Positions 10,466-20,759 of a stretch of 64,000 nucleotides of DNA are shown here, piece by piece. Both the position numbers and the translations under genes were made by a program. Under the pieces are notes generated by a model, which made no database searches, was not told the DNA's origin, and saw only the letters and a program-made list of their open reading frames with translations. Each line of letters begins with the position of its first letter. The first letter of the stretch is position 1. This DNA comes from Corinectria fuckeliana (taxonomy: Eukaryota > Ascomycota > Sordariomycetes > Hypocreales > Nectriaceae), in assembly GCA_019137255.1 (NCBI GenBank), contig WPDH01000137.1:186001-250000 (forward strand), written 5' to 3'.

Positions 10466-11639
10466 CTGGAGGCACAACAGTTCAAGTCCCTCGCGCCGCT
10501 CTAGATTGGTCTCCTTTTCGTGTGCAAGCTTGTGAGGGGAATAAGAAACGGGTGGCAGTTGTGGACGGCAGGGCAGTGGCGACGGCTTCAATGAGGATCT
10601 TTTAGTTACGCCACGGTAGGAAATATTATATTAGGGGAAATGGTGCTAATAATCCAATGCTAGAAATGACCCGGGGAGATGATCATGCTTGTAGCCAGAC
10701 GAGGTGAAGCCACACCGATATAGCTGCAGAGCGAAAGTTGGAAAGAGGATGAAGGATGAGCAATTCGTCTTAAGAGTTCACATATACTAATATTCTGCAA
10801 CTTCATGGGATCCCGTGTGGAAGTATCATCAAGGGCTGCTGGATGTGTGATTTTGATTCAGCCGAGGATTCCATAGCTACTTCACTAACAGTCTTTTAGA
10901 GAAGACTGTAAGAAGCTCTATGGAGCTCTCAAAAGAATATACTAGAAGTCAAGGGTGAGATGAGAGGTATAGTCACTGATAAGATCAGATACAGTAAAGA
11001 TATGCTCAAGCAAAGCTCAAGAAACGAAGGTGGAGAGCTCACTTTAGTGTGAACACACCAGCCCAGACAACAGCACTTAACCGTCGGCTTAAAAGAGGGG
11101 CTAGGAACTGACATCATAGGTCTTTAAGAAGAAATCGGCAAGAAGGAATATATCAATGAATGTGATCAGAAGCTTACACTTCTGATGCTGTAGAAAATGA
11201 GATTTTAAGGAAAGAAGCTACTATAACAGCCTAGTCAGTCAATTTAAGCGATAAGAATGATTGTCGGCCAAAAAAAGCATATCAATTTCATCAACGAATA
11301 AAAGCATGCTATTTTAACTAAGCTGGGCAGGCGGCTGCTTCAAGTAGGCAGCCCGGCTGGCTGTGAGCTCTACGATTTATCTACCCTGGAAGTTCAGAAT
11401 CCACCAACACAGCAGCCGGGTGACTAGATGTCGGTGGTCGAGTTTCTGTCCTAGTACCATTCAGCGCTATATGATTTTGACGAGATAATGCCAAGGTAGG
11501 CAGTTGAAGAGGTGACATTAGGGTAAATAACCATCACTACAGCCGTATCAAAAGAAAGGCAAACGGCAAAAGATAAGATAACATGTGAGAAAGAGTCTAA
11601 CTTGCAGCTCCCCTCCATAACTCCAGATGCCTGATATCA
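10466..11639. other. Gene-poor, A/T-rich region
   Basis: I found no coding region with recognisable similarity. There is one short antisense frame (10929-11117) rich in Ser and Leu, but it has no motif support. No tandem array or terminal repeat was seen by eye. Confidence 0.45.
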
Positions 11640-12100
11640 CGGTGTTCCCTCCTCCGACTCTTCATTCGTAGTCAGGTGCCCACAGAAACAAGCCCTCGAC
11701 AATTTGAAGTCTGCCGCAGGATCTGCCCGCCCTTGAAGAGAATGTTGTGGGAATTGATGTCCTTGTGGCGCATGCTCTTCTTGTGGATGCAGCGCTAGCG
11801 CCGTGACGAGACATCTGAAGAGGTTCTTAGTTGTAGGTCTGAGTCCACGTCCACACAATGGACATACTAATACAAGTCGTTGCCACGGGGCACATAATCG
11901 GGCCCCAATGCTGTTAAGCCCATGTATGATCCCGCACATTGACAACATGGTAATGTGGGATTTCTTTTGACGGTCCGCAGCTCCTTTTCACACGATGCGA
12001 GCTGGATATTGTCTCCTAGCACTGCTCGACCTCTATGGATCTTCTTCCGCGCGTACGTCTTCAGTGTTCGTCGATTGTATACCTTATCTACCTGGGCGAA
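11640..12100 (-). pseudogene. Protein kinase relic
   Basis: Read on the reverse strand from 12100, one frame gives FAQVDKVYNRRTLKTYARKKI, matching the glycine-loop and VAIK region of a protein kinase, followed by a helix-C-like stretch and a hinge-like GSYMGLTALG. The frame then meets TAG at 11867-11869. Further on, RHKDINSHNILFKG (about 11744-11770) is a catalytic loop of HRDxxxxN type with Asp and Asn kept. An ADFKLSR segment, equivalent to the DFG motif, follows in a shifted frame. So stops and frame changes break the gene, and the C-lobe beyond 11640 is not visible. It resembles the fungal kinases that often accompany incompatibility or signalling proteins; the exact subfamily is unclear. 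Confidence 0.6.
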
Positions 12101-13501
12101 GCTGTCACATTCAGTATTTAGGCCAGCCTAGCACTTAGCATCAGCGTAGTGCGCATTACATTTTGCTATGACTGGAAAATGTAATAGAAGCGGCGTGTGT
12201 CAAGCACCTCGAGAGAACGGACGTGGGCGTCTGAATGGTGAGGAAGATGAACGTGTTTTGTCACTCTCTTCAGGGTGGGAGGAAATATTTCTGCTTATAT
12301 TGGATGATGCTTTTTCAGGTTGAGGAAGTTGGACTGCACTTTGCCTCTAGTGATGTTCGGAAGATCCTCTTTACGGTATATGGGATAGTGGTCTGCTCTT
12401 CTCTCATCAGCAGAATTATCTATCTTCCCCAGCACGCCAAGTCTCTCGACTTCTTCCACACCACGAGCAGCTTTCCGGTGAAGCTTTACTTTAGAGAGCT
12501 TAGACTACACGATGACACGAGGCGACTCTCAGCAAGCCGGCCGACGCATCCTAGCGCAAAGTCTGGATCAAACGGAAGAGCACGCAGCTCGGCTTCGGCT
12601 ACACACAAGCGTCATTCTCTTCCAGTAGTTCCTCGGAAGAGGCGGATACAGAGAAGCCGTCCATGTCTAAGTTTGAGTATTCGCGTCCGAGAACGCTTAC
12701 TACAGGTGGACGGAGAGTCCATGACCTAGAATATCCCTCATATTGATGCCAGCTTTCTTCAGTGACATAACAGCCAGCCAGCCAGACAGCCCTTTGAGAT
12801 AAGTCAATGGGAGGGCTATGCACCATCCAAAGCTCCGTGATATTCCACAGCGCATCTCCCGGTGCAGAACGCCGCGTGTGTGAGTGAGCTTGGATTCGGA
12901 CACGGATTCGAGTCTCCGTAGTGGATCAAACAAGATCAAGATGGCCGGGGTAGTTCAGCGCGATGTAACATGCCCCCAGCAATCTCAGGGCCTGTTGCCG
13001 GACCAGCCGGTAGCGAAACTTGGCATGAGCATAGAACGAGATGAAGGTACCTACTGTTAACAGACTGTAATATTGAGTCCCAACGTTAACCTTGGACTTT
13101 AATATACGTAGGAGTGAAAGTATTCCAGATGGCCCACGAGTGAACAAGCATCAACAGCCGAATCTACTTGACCAAATCTTCCAGCCCTTTATAGAATCCT
13201 TCTTACTGACAATTCATCCCCGTGATAATCGACCCCGGCGTCAATGGCACTATGGTTCAAACACGTCCAGTCCCCGCTGCGCCTTAATCTCCTAAAGGAT
13301 AATACAATTCGCACCGCCATGGCCAGGCCGGTTTGACGGTGCTCACTGCGAAGCCTCCCCTGATGGCGGTTGGTAAAAGTAGATAAAGTACACAGTTCCG
13401 TGAGTCTTAGACTGTAGTTGCCTCTTCATGTTTGCTTGCTAGTCTTTCGTCTCTACATTCCTTTTCGCTTGGCCTTTCAAGCCGCCGCTCCTTACCCAAC
13501 C
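12101..13501. other. Region without a recognised gene
   Basis: Two moderately long frames overlap here (12235-12729 plus; 12599-12939 minus), neither with a motif I know nor with good start context. They overlap each other, which argues against both. The last 200 bases, including a C/T-rich run before 13502, look like the former promoter of the lyase-like pseudogene. Confidence 0.4.
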
Positions 13502-14345
13502 ATGGCATTCTTTCGCTTCTGCTTCGCCCGCCTTGCGCTCTGCTCCTCATTGCCTTCTGCCATTGCCTTCACCCACCCCGGCCTCCTGGTAACGGACCAC
13601 GACATCGCGCGCGCGACCAAGAAGATGGCCGCCAAGCACGACCCGTGGCTCAGCTCGTGGGACAAGCTCATCAGCCTCGACCTGTCGAGCGCCTCGTACA
13701 CCAGCAACGCCGCAGCGGCCATCCACCGCGCCACCAACGGCGAGCTGCTATGGCACGACGCCGCGGCCGCCTTCAACCTCGCGCTCCGCTGGAAGCTCTC
13801 GGGCAACGCTTCGTACGCTGCGGCGGCGGCCGACGTGCTCGTCGCCTGGGCCGACACGCTGCAGACGCTCGACGGCGACGGCGACGACGCCTAGCTGACG
13901 GCCGGGCTGCAGGGCTACGAGCTGGCCAACGCGGCCGTGACGGGCATGCTGACGGGCGTCTTCCTGCCCATGAACGTCGCCTTCCTCGCCCAGGCGCTGC
14001 CCTCGCAGCGCAACGTGCTGCACTTCTTCGCCAACTGGGAGCTGGGCAACATGGCGTCGGCCATGGCCATCGGCGTATCTCAACCACACGCTGGAGTTCT
14101 TTGGCGGGTTCTTTGGCGGCGCGGGCTCGTGGGGCGAGGGCTCGGGGCATTTCGACGGGCTGGGCTGGGGGTCTCTGCTGCACCGTCTGGACGAGTCTGA
14201 TGTTGATGGGTTGGCAGCATCTACTCCTTCGACTTCGACTTCTGCAACGGCCACTTCGACCAAGGCTGCGTCGACAGACTCTGACTGCACCTGCTGGCTC
14301 TGGGTCCCCTGCAACCCAAACTGCCGAACCCAGCAGCACCAGTAA
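13502..14345 (+). pseudogene. Broken alginate-lyase-like secreted protein
   Basis: The ATG at 13502 opens a signal peptide (hydrophobic ARLALCSSLPSAIA) and then HPGLLVTDHDIARA, the start of fungal alginate lyase-like (PF05426) proteins. The family continues with AAAAFNLALRWKLSG. At 13892-13894 a TAG interrupts the frame where the family normally has Tyr before LTAGLQGYELANAA. A segment of the family is missing after that, then the conserved FFANWELGNMASAMAIGV appears. Near 14073 the frame shifts; the second frame runs through a Gly-rich part into a Ser/Thr-rich, Cys-containing tail (DCTCWLWVPCNPNC) and stops at 14343. The tail is not a normal lyase end and may derive from another gene. Unless the TAG is a sequencing error, the enzyme cannot be made. 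Confidence 0.7.
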
Positions 14346-14674
14346 GACTCGCTACGGGAAGCCATGCCGGCCCAGAAGGCTGTAGACGTAATAGAAGCGC
14401 CGAAGCGCTGTAGGACGTAGTGGAGTAGTATTTTGAGTCTGGCACTCACTCTATGTATATTGAATATCGCTGGTACCTTTTCATCTTCCCAATTGCGTCT
14501 ATCGGGTTCACTGCTCATGCCGACTACGTTGCAGCTGTCTAGTACTGGGTATTCAAGTAGTGAACTGGGGCATGGTACAAATATCAAGCAGACATAAATG
14601 CGCACTTGAATGGCTCGGGATAGCGCTGCTTTTGGGTATTATTCTACTCTCCTTCGTGCTGAATACGAATTACT
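14346..14674. other. Short intergenic region
   Basis: This lies between the end of the lyase-like pseudogene and the stop of the DUF2985 gene. It is A/T-rich, without open frames of note, and presumably holds the DUF2985 polyadenylation region. Confidence 0.45.
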
Positions 14675-16078
14675 CTATACTTGTTCTGTTATAATCTTTA
14701 TCTGTGGCCCTTCGATCTTCTTCACCTTTCTTCCCTCCCACCATGACATCAGACCTGCAAGCATTCCTACGCCACATCCAATGCCGATGAAGGTCCCAGT
14801 AGCCCAGGTCTAGTTACGCAGGTCAGCAAAAGTGCCCAAAGTTCAAGAAAGGCCTGCAGGGGACTGGTACTCACCGGCCTGTCAATTCGGTTGTAAGCCC
14901 ACATGTAGTAACTCAGGATGACCTGCACCAGGGTATTCAAGACCATCATCCAGATGGTAAACCCGAGTTTCCAGAGCGCAGTCGGCGGCGCGCAGTTCCC
15001 GGTAAAGGTCGAGGAGCGGGAGATGGAAGGCCTCGACGCCTCGATGCCCTCGTTGGGGTCCTCCCTTGCCCAGGCCGGCGGCCGAAACCAGGCCTTGTTC
15101 TGGCTGGCCAGCTTCTGCATAGCCACGCGGTCCTTGAAATGGGCGGCGCGCGCGAACCAGTACAGGTCGCGGAAGCGCCAGGGGGCCAGGCCGAACCCGG
15201 TGACGCAGAAGAGGGCGTTGAGGATCTGGCTGTCGACCTCGAGCCATTTCTTGCGCGGCGAGCTGTCGTCGTCGGCGCTGGGGTGGTTCATGGCCGGAGC
15301 AGCTTTGAGGAGGAGGAAGAAGAGCATGGCCTGGGGAGAGTAAGAATGTTAAGAGGTTGCGCGGAGCGAGGAGTGCTGTTGGTGTATATCAAGGAGGATG
15401 AGGGACTGTTGGGGAGAGGATTGACTTACACCCCATGCCTGTAGTTGTGTCAGCGAGTCGTTCAAGAAGATATGCAAGGTAGGTTCAGTCACGTACCACA
15501 ATGTTCAAGGCATATATGGTGATGAGAAAGCCAGACAGTGTCTTGAAGAACTTCCAAAAGGCCTTGAGTCCGTTTCGAATGGTGGGACCCCATTTCCCCT
15601 TGTCATGGGCGCGGTGCTTCTCGTAGAGGCTGTGGCGGCGATGGCCAAGACGATGGCCAAGATGATGGTGGCGGTGCTGGCTCTCGGTGGACGAGGCAAG
15701 CTCGGTGTCCTGCGGTGCAGCAGCATCATCGTCCTCGACGTTGCTCACGACGACATCCTCATCGGCGGGCTCCTTGGCAAACCCGGGCGCGGTAAAGGTC
15801 GGCGGCGGCTTGCGGATGGTGTCGGAGCGCACCAAGGTCAGCTCGCCGGCGTGGTCGTGGACGGCGATGCGGGCGGAATGGCCCTGCGGCGTGAAGGCGA
15901 TGTTGTCGCCGCCGGACGCCGCGTCGCGCAGCTCGGTGAGGTTGGGGGCCTGGGCGATGGCGGTTCCGGTGGCCTGCCACATGCCCAGCTGGGGGTTTGC
16001 GCTGATGAGGGAGATGGAGGCGCCCCGGACGCGGCCGACGATGCCGCGGCCGCCGCTGGTGGGAGGTGAGTCGGCCAT
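14675..16078 (-). CDS. DUF2985-family membrane protein
   Basis: Four exons on the reverse strand (16078-15497, 15438-15430, 15330-14875, 14809-14675) give 393 codons. The N-terminal 160 residues are hydrophilic, with a His-rich stretch. KWGPTIRNGLKAFWKFF then leads into a membrane segment, and the block MLFFLLLKAAPAMNHP to DSQILNALFCVTGFGLAPWRFRDLYW is the DUF2985 core (PF11204). A later segment LWKLGFTIWMMVLNTLVQVILSYYMWAYNRIDRP and a final TWATGTFIGIG helix complete about four membrane spans, and the C-terminus is basic. The second exon is only 9 nt (Ala-Trp-Gly) yet has perfect GTAAGT and CAG borders and restores the family sequence. The function is unknown; a transporter-like or scaffold role would be speculation. 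The gene is divergent from the glycosyltransferase across a repeat-bearing promoter. Confidence 0.88.
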
Positions 16079-16108
16079 GGCTTGCGCCAGTCGGTGGATC
16101 CGTCAGTC

Positions 16109-16265
16109 AAAGTCGAAGTCGAGATCGAAGTCGAAGCCGAAGTCGAAGTCGAAGCCAAAGTCCAAGTCCAAGCCAAAGTCCAAGTCCAAGCCAAAGTCCA
16201 AGTTCAAGCCAAAGTCCAAGTCCAAGCCAAAGTCCAAGTCCAAGCCAAAGTCCAAGTCCGAGTTC
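16109..16265. repeat. 6-bp/18-bp minisatellite
   Basis: About 157 bases consist of AAGTCS units, ordered from about 16137 into an 18 bp higher unit AAGTCCAAGTCCAAGCCA. Left copies carry AAGTCG, right copies AAGTCC. The array lies 31 bases upstream of the DUF2985 start codon, so it would fall in that gene's leader or core promoter. Open frames across it (Lys-Ser-Lys-Pro runs on one strand, Asp-Leu-Asp-Phe runs on the other) are products of the repeat. Confidence 0.85.
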
Positions 16266-17098
16266 AATGGAGGATCAACGAGGATCAACGAGGCCGATTG
16301 ACTTTTGCAGGGCAGCCAGTCAGTGTAGGTGCTACCGTAGGGTTGGTTGACTGAGGGACGCGGAGACCAGACCCCCCTGGCCTGGGGTACCTGGGTATTT
16401 AGATTAATTCCCTGGGTTAGTACTATTGCTCTCCACAGACCTTGGGAGGAGAGAAAATAGGATCCTGGTCCGCCCCGGGCGACCGAGTTTCTCGGGCCTA
16501 GTAAAAGTCCGGGCGCCCAGTCTAGCTTCCTAGTCCAGTTTAGTCCAGTTTAGTCCAGACTAAAGAGGTCCAGTCGGCCTAGTTCCATCCGGATGCGTCA
16601 TTGCGGCCACTGCGGAGAGAGATAAGACCCGACGCCTCGCTTCATCAAACTCAAAAGTCGGGGTCACGAAATGTCCCGACCTGCCGATCATCCTTCGTTA
16701 CTCACTCATTCAATTGATAATATTCACAACCGGCATTCAGCATTCGCTCGCATTGACGAGACGATCATCCACTCCCTCAGTCTCGACTGCCTCCTCTCCT
16801 TGCCGCCTTACTAAGCGGGACCCGGCGATAGACGCGCATGACGCAAATGCAAACAGCCATCCCGCGCACGATGCTTCGTCGCAGCTAACTAAGGTAGTCC
16901 GAAGCAGTTAGTTCTGCTACCAAGTAGTACGTGCTACTGAGTGTCCATCTGCATCTACATCTACACATATCCATCTATACACCACGCACCTCCTCTCGGT
17001 CGCTAATCCCCAGGGCTCTCGGGGTGAATTCATCACCCTCTCTCCCACCTCCCACCTCCCACCTCCCGTCTCCCCCTCGCATTCTCTCATCGCCCATC
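16266..17098. other. Divergent promoter region of DUF2985 and glycosyltransferase genes
   Basis: The stretch has no supported gene. It contains three copies of a 10-mer at 16531-16560, several C/T-rich runs and a CACCTCC-rich leader just before the glycosyltransferase start. The frame of the glycosyltransferase is open back to 16931, but that upstream part is low in complexity. Confidence 0.5.
16531..16560. repeat. Three tandem 10-bp units
   Basis: TAGTCCAGTT occurs twice exactly and a third time as TAGTCCAGAC, directly head to tail. It is too short to be a satellite. It could be a cluster of protein-binding sites in the divergent promoter or simple slippage. Confidence 0.6.
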
Positions 17099-20013
17099 AT
17101 GGCCCTCAACCTCAACCGCACCAAGTCCAATGGCCTCGGCAACCTCACCCTCGGCGACGCCGACACCAAAAACGTCACGTCCGGCGACGTCCAAATCGAC
17201 GGCCGCGTCAAGGTCCAGTTCCACGAGAGCCCGGCCTCGCTAGCAGCCTGGTGCAGACGCGCCCAGGGCTCTCTCGTCCCCTCCGAATGCCCCGACAAAC
17301 CACGACGCTTCAGCGCCGCGTCGCTTCCCGCCGCGCCCAGGTCCGCCCGCTCGCCGCGCCTCAACATCGCCATCCACATCGTCGGGTCGCGCGGCGACGT
17401 GCAGCCCTTCATCCCCATCGCCCAGCTGCTCCAGCGCCCGCCCTACGGCCACCGCGTGCGCATCTGCACGCACCCCGTCTTCAAGGACTTCGTCGAGGCC
17501 CAGGGCGTCGAGTTCTTCAGCATCGGCGGCGACCCCGAGGCGCTGATGGCCTACATGGTCAAGAACCCCGGGCTGCTGCCCAACCGCGAGAGCGTCAAGG
17601 CCGGCGACATTGGAAAGAGGCGCCAGGAGATGTGGGACATCATCAACGGCGCGTGGCGGAGCTGCATCGAGGCCGGCAACGGCATGGGCGAGCGCGTCAC
17701 CGCTGCGCATGTCCAGGACCCCGAGGATCTCTTCATCGCCGATGCCATCATGGCCAACCCGCCCTCCATGGCGCATATCCATTGCGCCGAGAAGCTGGGC
17801 ATTCCGCTGCACATGGTCTTCACCATGCCGTGGTCGCCGACCGAGACCTTTTCCCACCCCTTGGCTTCCATGACCTATGGCAAAGCAGACGCCGGCGTCG
17901 CCAACTATCTGTCCTTTATGGTCATGGAGCTGCTGACCTGGCAAGGGTCCGTTCTGCCTCTGTATACGTGATATGTAGACAGCCAGCTGACCAGTGACCT
18001 CTAGACTTGGAGACTTGATCAACAAGCTCCGCTCCCAGATCCTCCACCTGGATCCCATCAGTCCCATGTGGGGATACCAGCTCCTCCCCAGACTGCGCGT
18101 CCCCTACAGCTACCTCTGGTCCGAGTCTCTGATACCAAAGCCGGCTGACTGGGGCCCTCACATCAACGTCACCGGCTTCTCCTTCCTGCCTTTAGCCAGC
18201 TCCTACACGCCGCCCCCAGATCTGGTCGAGTTCTTGGAGAGCGGCCCTCCGCCCATCTACATCGGCTTCGGATCCATCGTCGTCGACGACCCGCGCGCCC
18301 TCACCCAGCTCATCTTCGACGCCGTCAAGATGGCCGGCGTCCGCGCCATCATCTCCAAGGGCTGGGGCAGTGTCGGCGGCGGAGACGACATCTCCAAGGA
18401 TGTGTACCTCATCGGCAATTGTCCGCACGACTGGCTCTTCCAGCGCGTCTCCGCCGTCGTCCACCACGGCGGCGCCGGCACAACAGCCGCCGGCATCGCA
18501 GCCGGACGGGCCACGGTGGTCGTTCCCTTCTTCGGCGATCAGCCCTTCTGGGGCCAGATGATTGCTCGCGCGGGCGCCGGTCCGACTCCGGTGCCCTTCA
18601 AGGAGATGACGGCCGAGACCTTGGCTGCCAGCATCGCCTTTGCGCTGAAGCCCGAGGTCCAAGACGCGGTAGAGGACATGGCGGAGGGCATCGCCAACGA
18701 AGACGGCGTCGCTGAAACAGCCGAGGATTTCCAGCAGCGTCTGGATGTAGAGGCGCTCCGATGCGACCTGTGTCCCGAGCGCCTTGCCACCTGGCGCCAC
18801 AGGCCAACCGGGGTGCACCTCAGCGGGTTTGCGCTGGCATGCCTTGTCGACAAGAGCCTCGTCGAGCCCAAGGATGTCAAGCCTATCCGACATAAGCAGT
18901 GGTACGTGGACGAAGGAGCCGAGCATCCCATCATCGGTGCCGTGGCTGCAGCCTCGGGCTTCGTCACCACGATAGGGACAGCAGCAAGCAGCTACTCGTC
19001 CCGTCTAAAGAACCGACCTCGGTCATCGCGGCATTCCACCGCACCATCGGCACCGCGACATTCCACCGAACCATCGGCACCGCGACTTTCCTCCTCGGAG
19101 ACGGCCAGGGACATGGACCAGAGAACCATAAACACAAACACGGACGCCGACCAGGACACCATCTCCGAGTCGGCGAAACAGAACCAAGCCAACGGCGGCG
19201 TTCCCCAAATCACCGACGGCGTGCTCAAGGAAGCCCTCGCCAGCGGCCCCCTCACAGCCACCGAGCTGGAAACCCTCGCCTATAAAATGGCGACCAAATC
19301 ATTCCGCCCCGGCCAGACCACGGCCGAAAGGCTGAGGCGCGCACCGACGCTCCACGACAAGAGGAAAGCCACCTGGAAAGTCCAAGAGCAGGGCCGCCAC
19401 GGCCGGGTCTTCTACGTCACGCGTGCGACCGGCCGCTTCGCCGTCGACGTAGCCAAGGCCGGTCTCAAGGCGCCCGTCGCGCTGCTCTACAACGTCGCCA
19501 ACGGCTTCCACAACTTCCCGTCCTACACCCTCAACGCCACCACGGTGCGACGGCGCGATGAAATCACCGGGCTCGGAAGCGGCGTGACGGCAGCTGGGAA
19601 GGAGCTTGCCTTTGGGTTCTGGGATGCGTTTAGCGGAGTTGTGGTCAAGCCGTACAAGGGCGCCAGAGCCGAGGGCGCAAAGGGCTTTGGCAAGGGCGTA
19701 TGGAACGGCGGAGTGGGATTCGTATACAACCTGGGAGCCTGTGAGTTTTTTGTTCTCTCTCTTGCTACATCGAGTATGTGTTGCAAAACGAACAAGCGTT
19801 GCTAACATGGTTGCAGCACTATTTGGCCCTCCAGGCTACACGCTCAAGGGCATCGAGAAGGAGCTGTCCAAGCGTCACCTCACCAAGCTGAAAGCTGAAC
19901 TCATGTTGATCAGACTGAGGCAAGGGATTGATGACTTCCGGCGCGCAACGCCGGAGCAGATGGAGGAGGCGGTGGAGGCGTGGAACTCTCTGAAACCTGT
20001 GAGAGCGGAATAA
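17099..20013 (+). CDS. Sterol/lipid-type UDP-glycosyltransferase with long C-terminal extension
   Basis: Three exons (17099-17946, 18005-19740, 19817-20013) give 926 codons. Residues 88-220 match the GT28 N-terminal domain (start LNIAIHIVGSRGDVQPF). Residues about 330-500 form the UDP-sugar domain with YIGFGSIVVDDP and, near 421-460, CPHDWLFQRVSAVVHHGGAG followed by FFGDQPFWG, the usual donor-binding signature. This is the pairing found in sterol 3-beta-glucosyltransferases, but the PH/GRAM domains of Atg26 are absent. Beyond residue 600 lies a Ser-rich linker and then a conserved block rich in Gly-Lys (GLGSGVTAAGKELAFGF, GARAEGAKGFGKGVWNGG) ending GYTLKGIEKELSKRHLTK. No signal peptide is present, so it should be cytosolic and act at membranes on sterols or other lipids. 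Start choice: ATG with context ATCATGG before a conserved-looking N-terminus. Confidence 0.9.
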
Positions 20014-20759
20014 TGTGTCAGGTGTTGAGTAATTGGAGGTATAGTCGGCATTCGGAGTTCTTTGGCCTGGGTAGCTCGTAGCTCAAGAAATGAGCGAGGT
20101 GGTCTAACAAATCTTGGAGAATCATTTGGCTCTTGTTTGGGATGTCACGGTGGACAAACTTGCTTCAGCATTCAGTAGCAAAGATGTCTTCTTATCACTA
20201 TTCTACCCTCCAGCCAACCTTGTCCAGATCCATCTGCCGATATGTCGCAATACCCTTTACGACCCATTCCCCATCAAACCCGGCCAATCCCATGCCATAG
20301 CGCTCGCGCAACATGCTACCTCAACTACTCAAACAAAGGCAAACAACGCCATCTCGTCGTATGTAGTAGTAGCTTTTCCTTACCCCGCCATTCCTCCTTC
20401 GCCCTGGCCAATCTCGTCGGTTGACGCTCGCGTCTAGCAACGCAACGGCGCCGACGAGATTTATAATCAACGTTGGCGGCAGCTCCCCGATGAGACGTGG
20501 TGATTCCAAGCCTCTTGACGGGTTGGGGACACAAACGGGGATTACAAATGGGCCTTTTCTCGCGCCTCGCTTCTTTGGATCTCGTCATTGCAAAGGGATA
20601 TTCAGTGCGGTGCTCGGCTTGCCACTGGTAGTATAAAGGGGAGAGACGGACAGACACCTTGGCGTTCGATTACTCCTCAGTTCCATAAACACTACTCCAC
20701 TCATCATATCATATCCACCATCCAAGCACCTACTCTGCTCTACTCATCACACAGCAGCC
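20014..20759. other. Intergenic region with core promoter
   Basis: There is no gene support here. TATAAA at 20632-20637, about 125 bases before the next ATG, and the A/C-rich leader that follows mark the promoter of the SDR-like gene. Confidence 0.5.

Noticed and set aside
12235..12729. Plus frame of 164 codons
   Set aside because: It has no signal, motif or good start context, and it lies between relics and overlaps reverse frames of the same kind.
16109..16265. CRISPR-like repeat array
   Set aside because: The units are contiguous 6/18 bp repeats with no spacers, in a eukaryotic genome; it is a minisatellite.
15687..16301. Plus frame rich in Lys-Ser-Pro
   Set aside because: It is antisense to DUF2985 exon 1, and its tail is made only by the minisatellite.
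17240..18067. Reverse open frame of 275 codons inside the glycosyltransferase
   Set aside because: It runs antisense to the GT28 domain and its intron; no motif, so it is a shadow of high third-position G/C.
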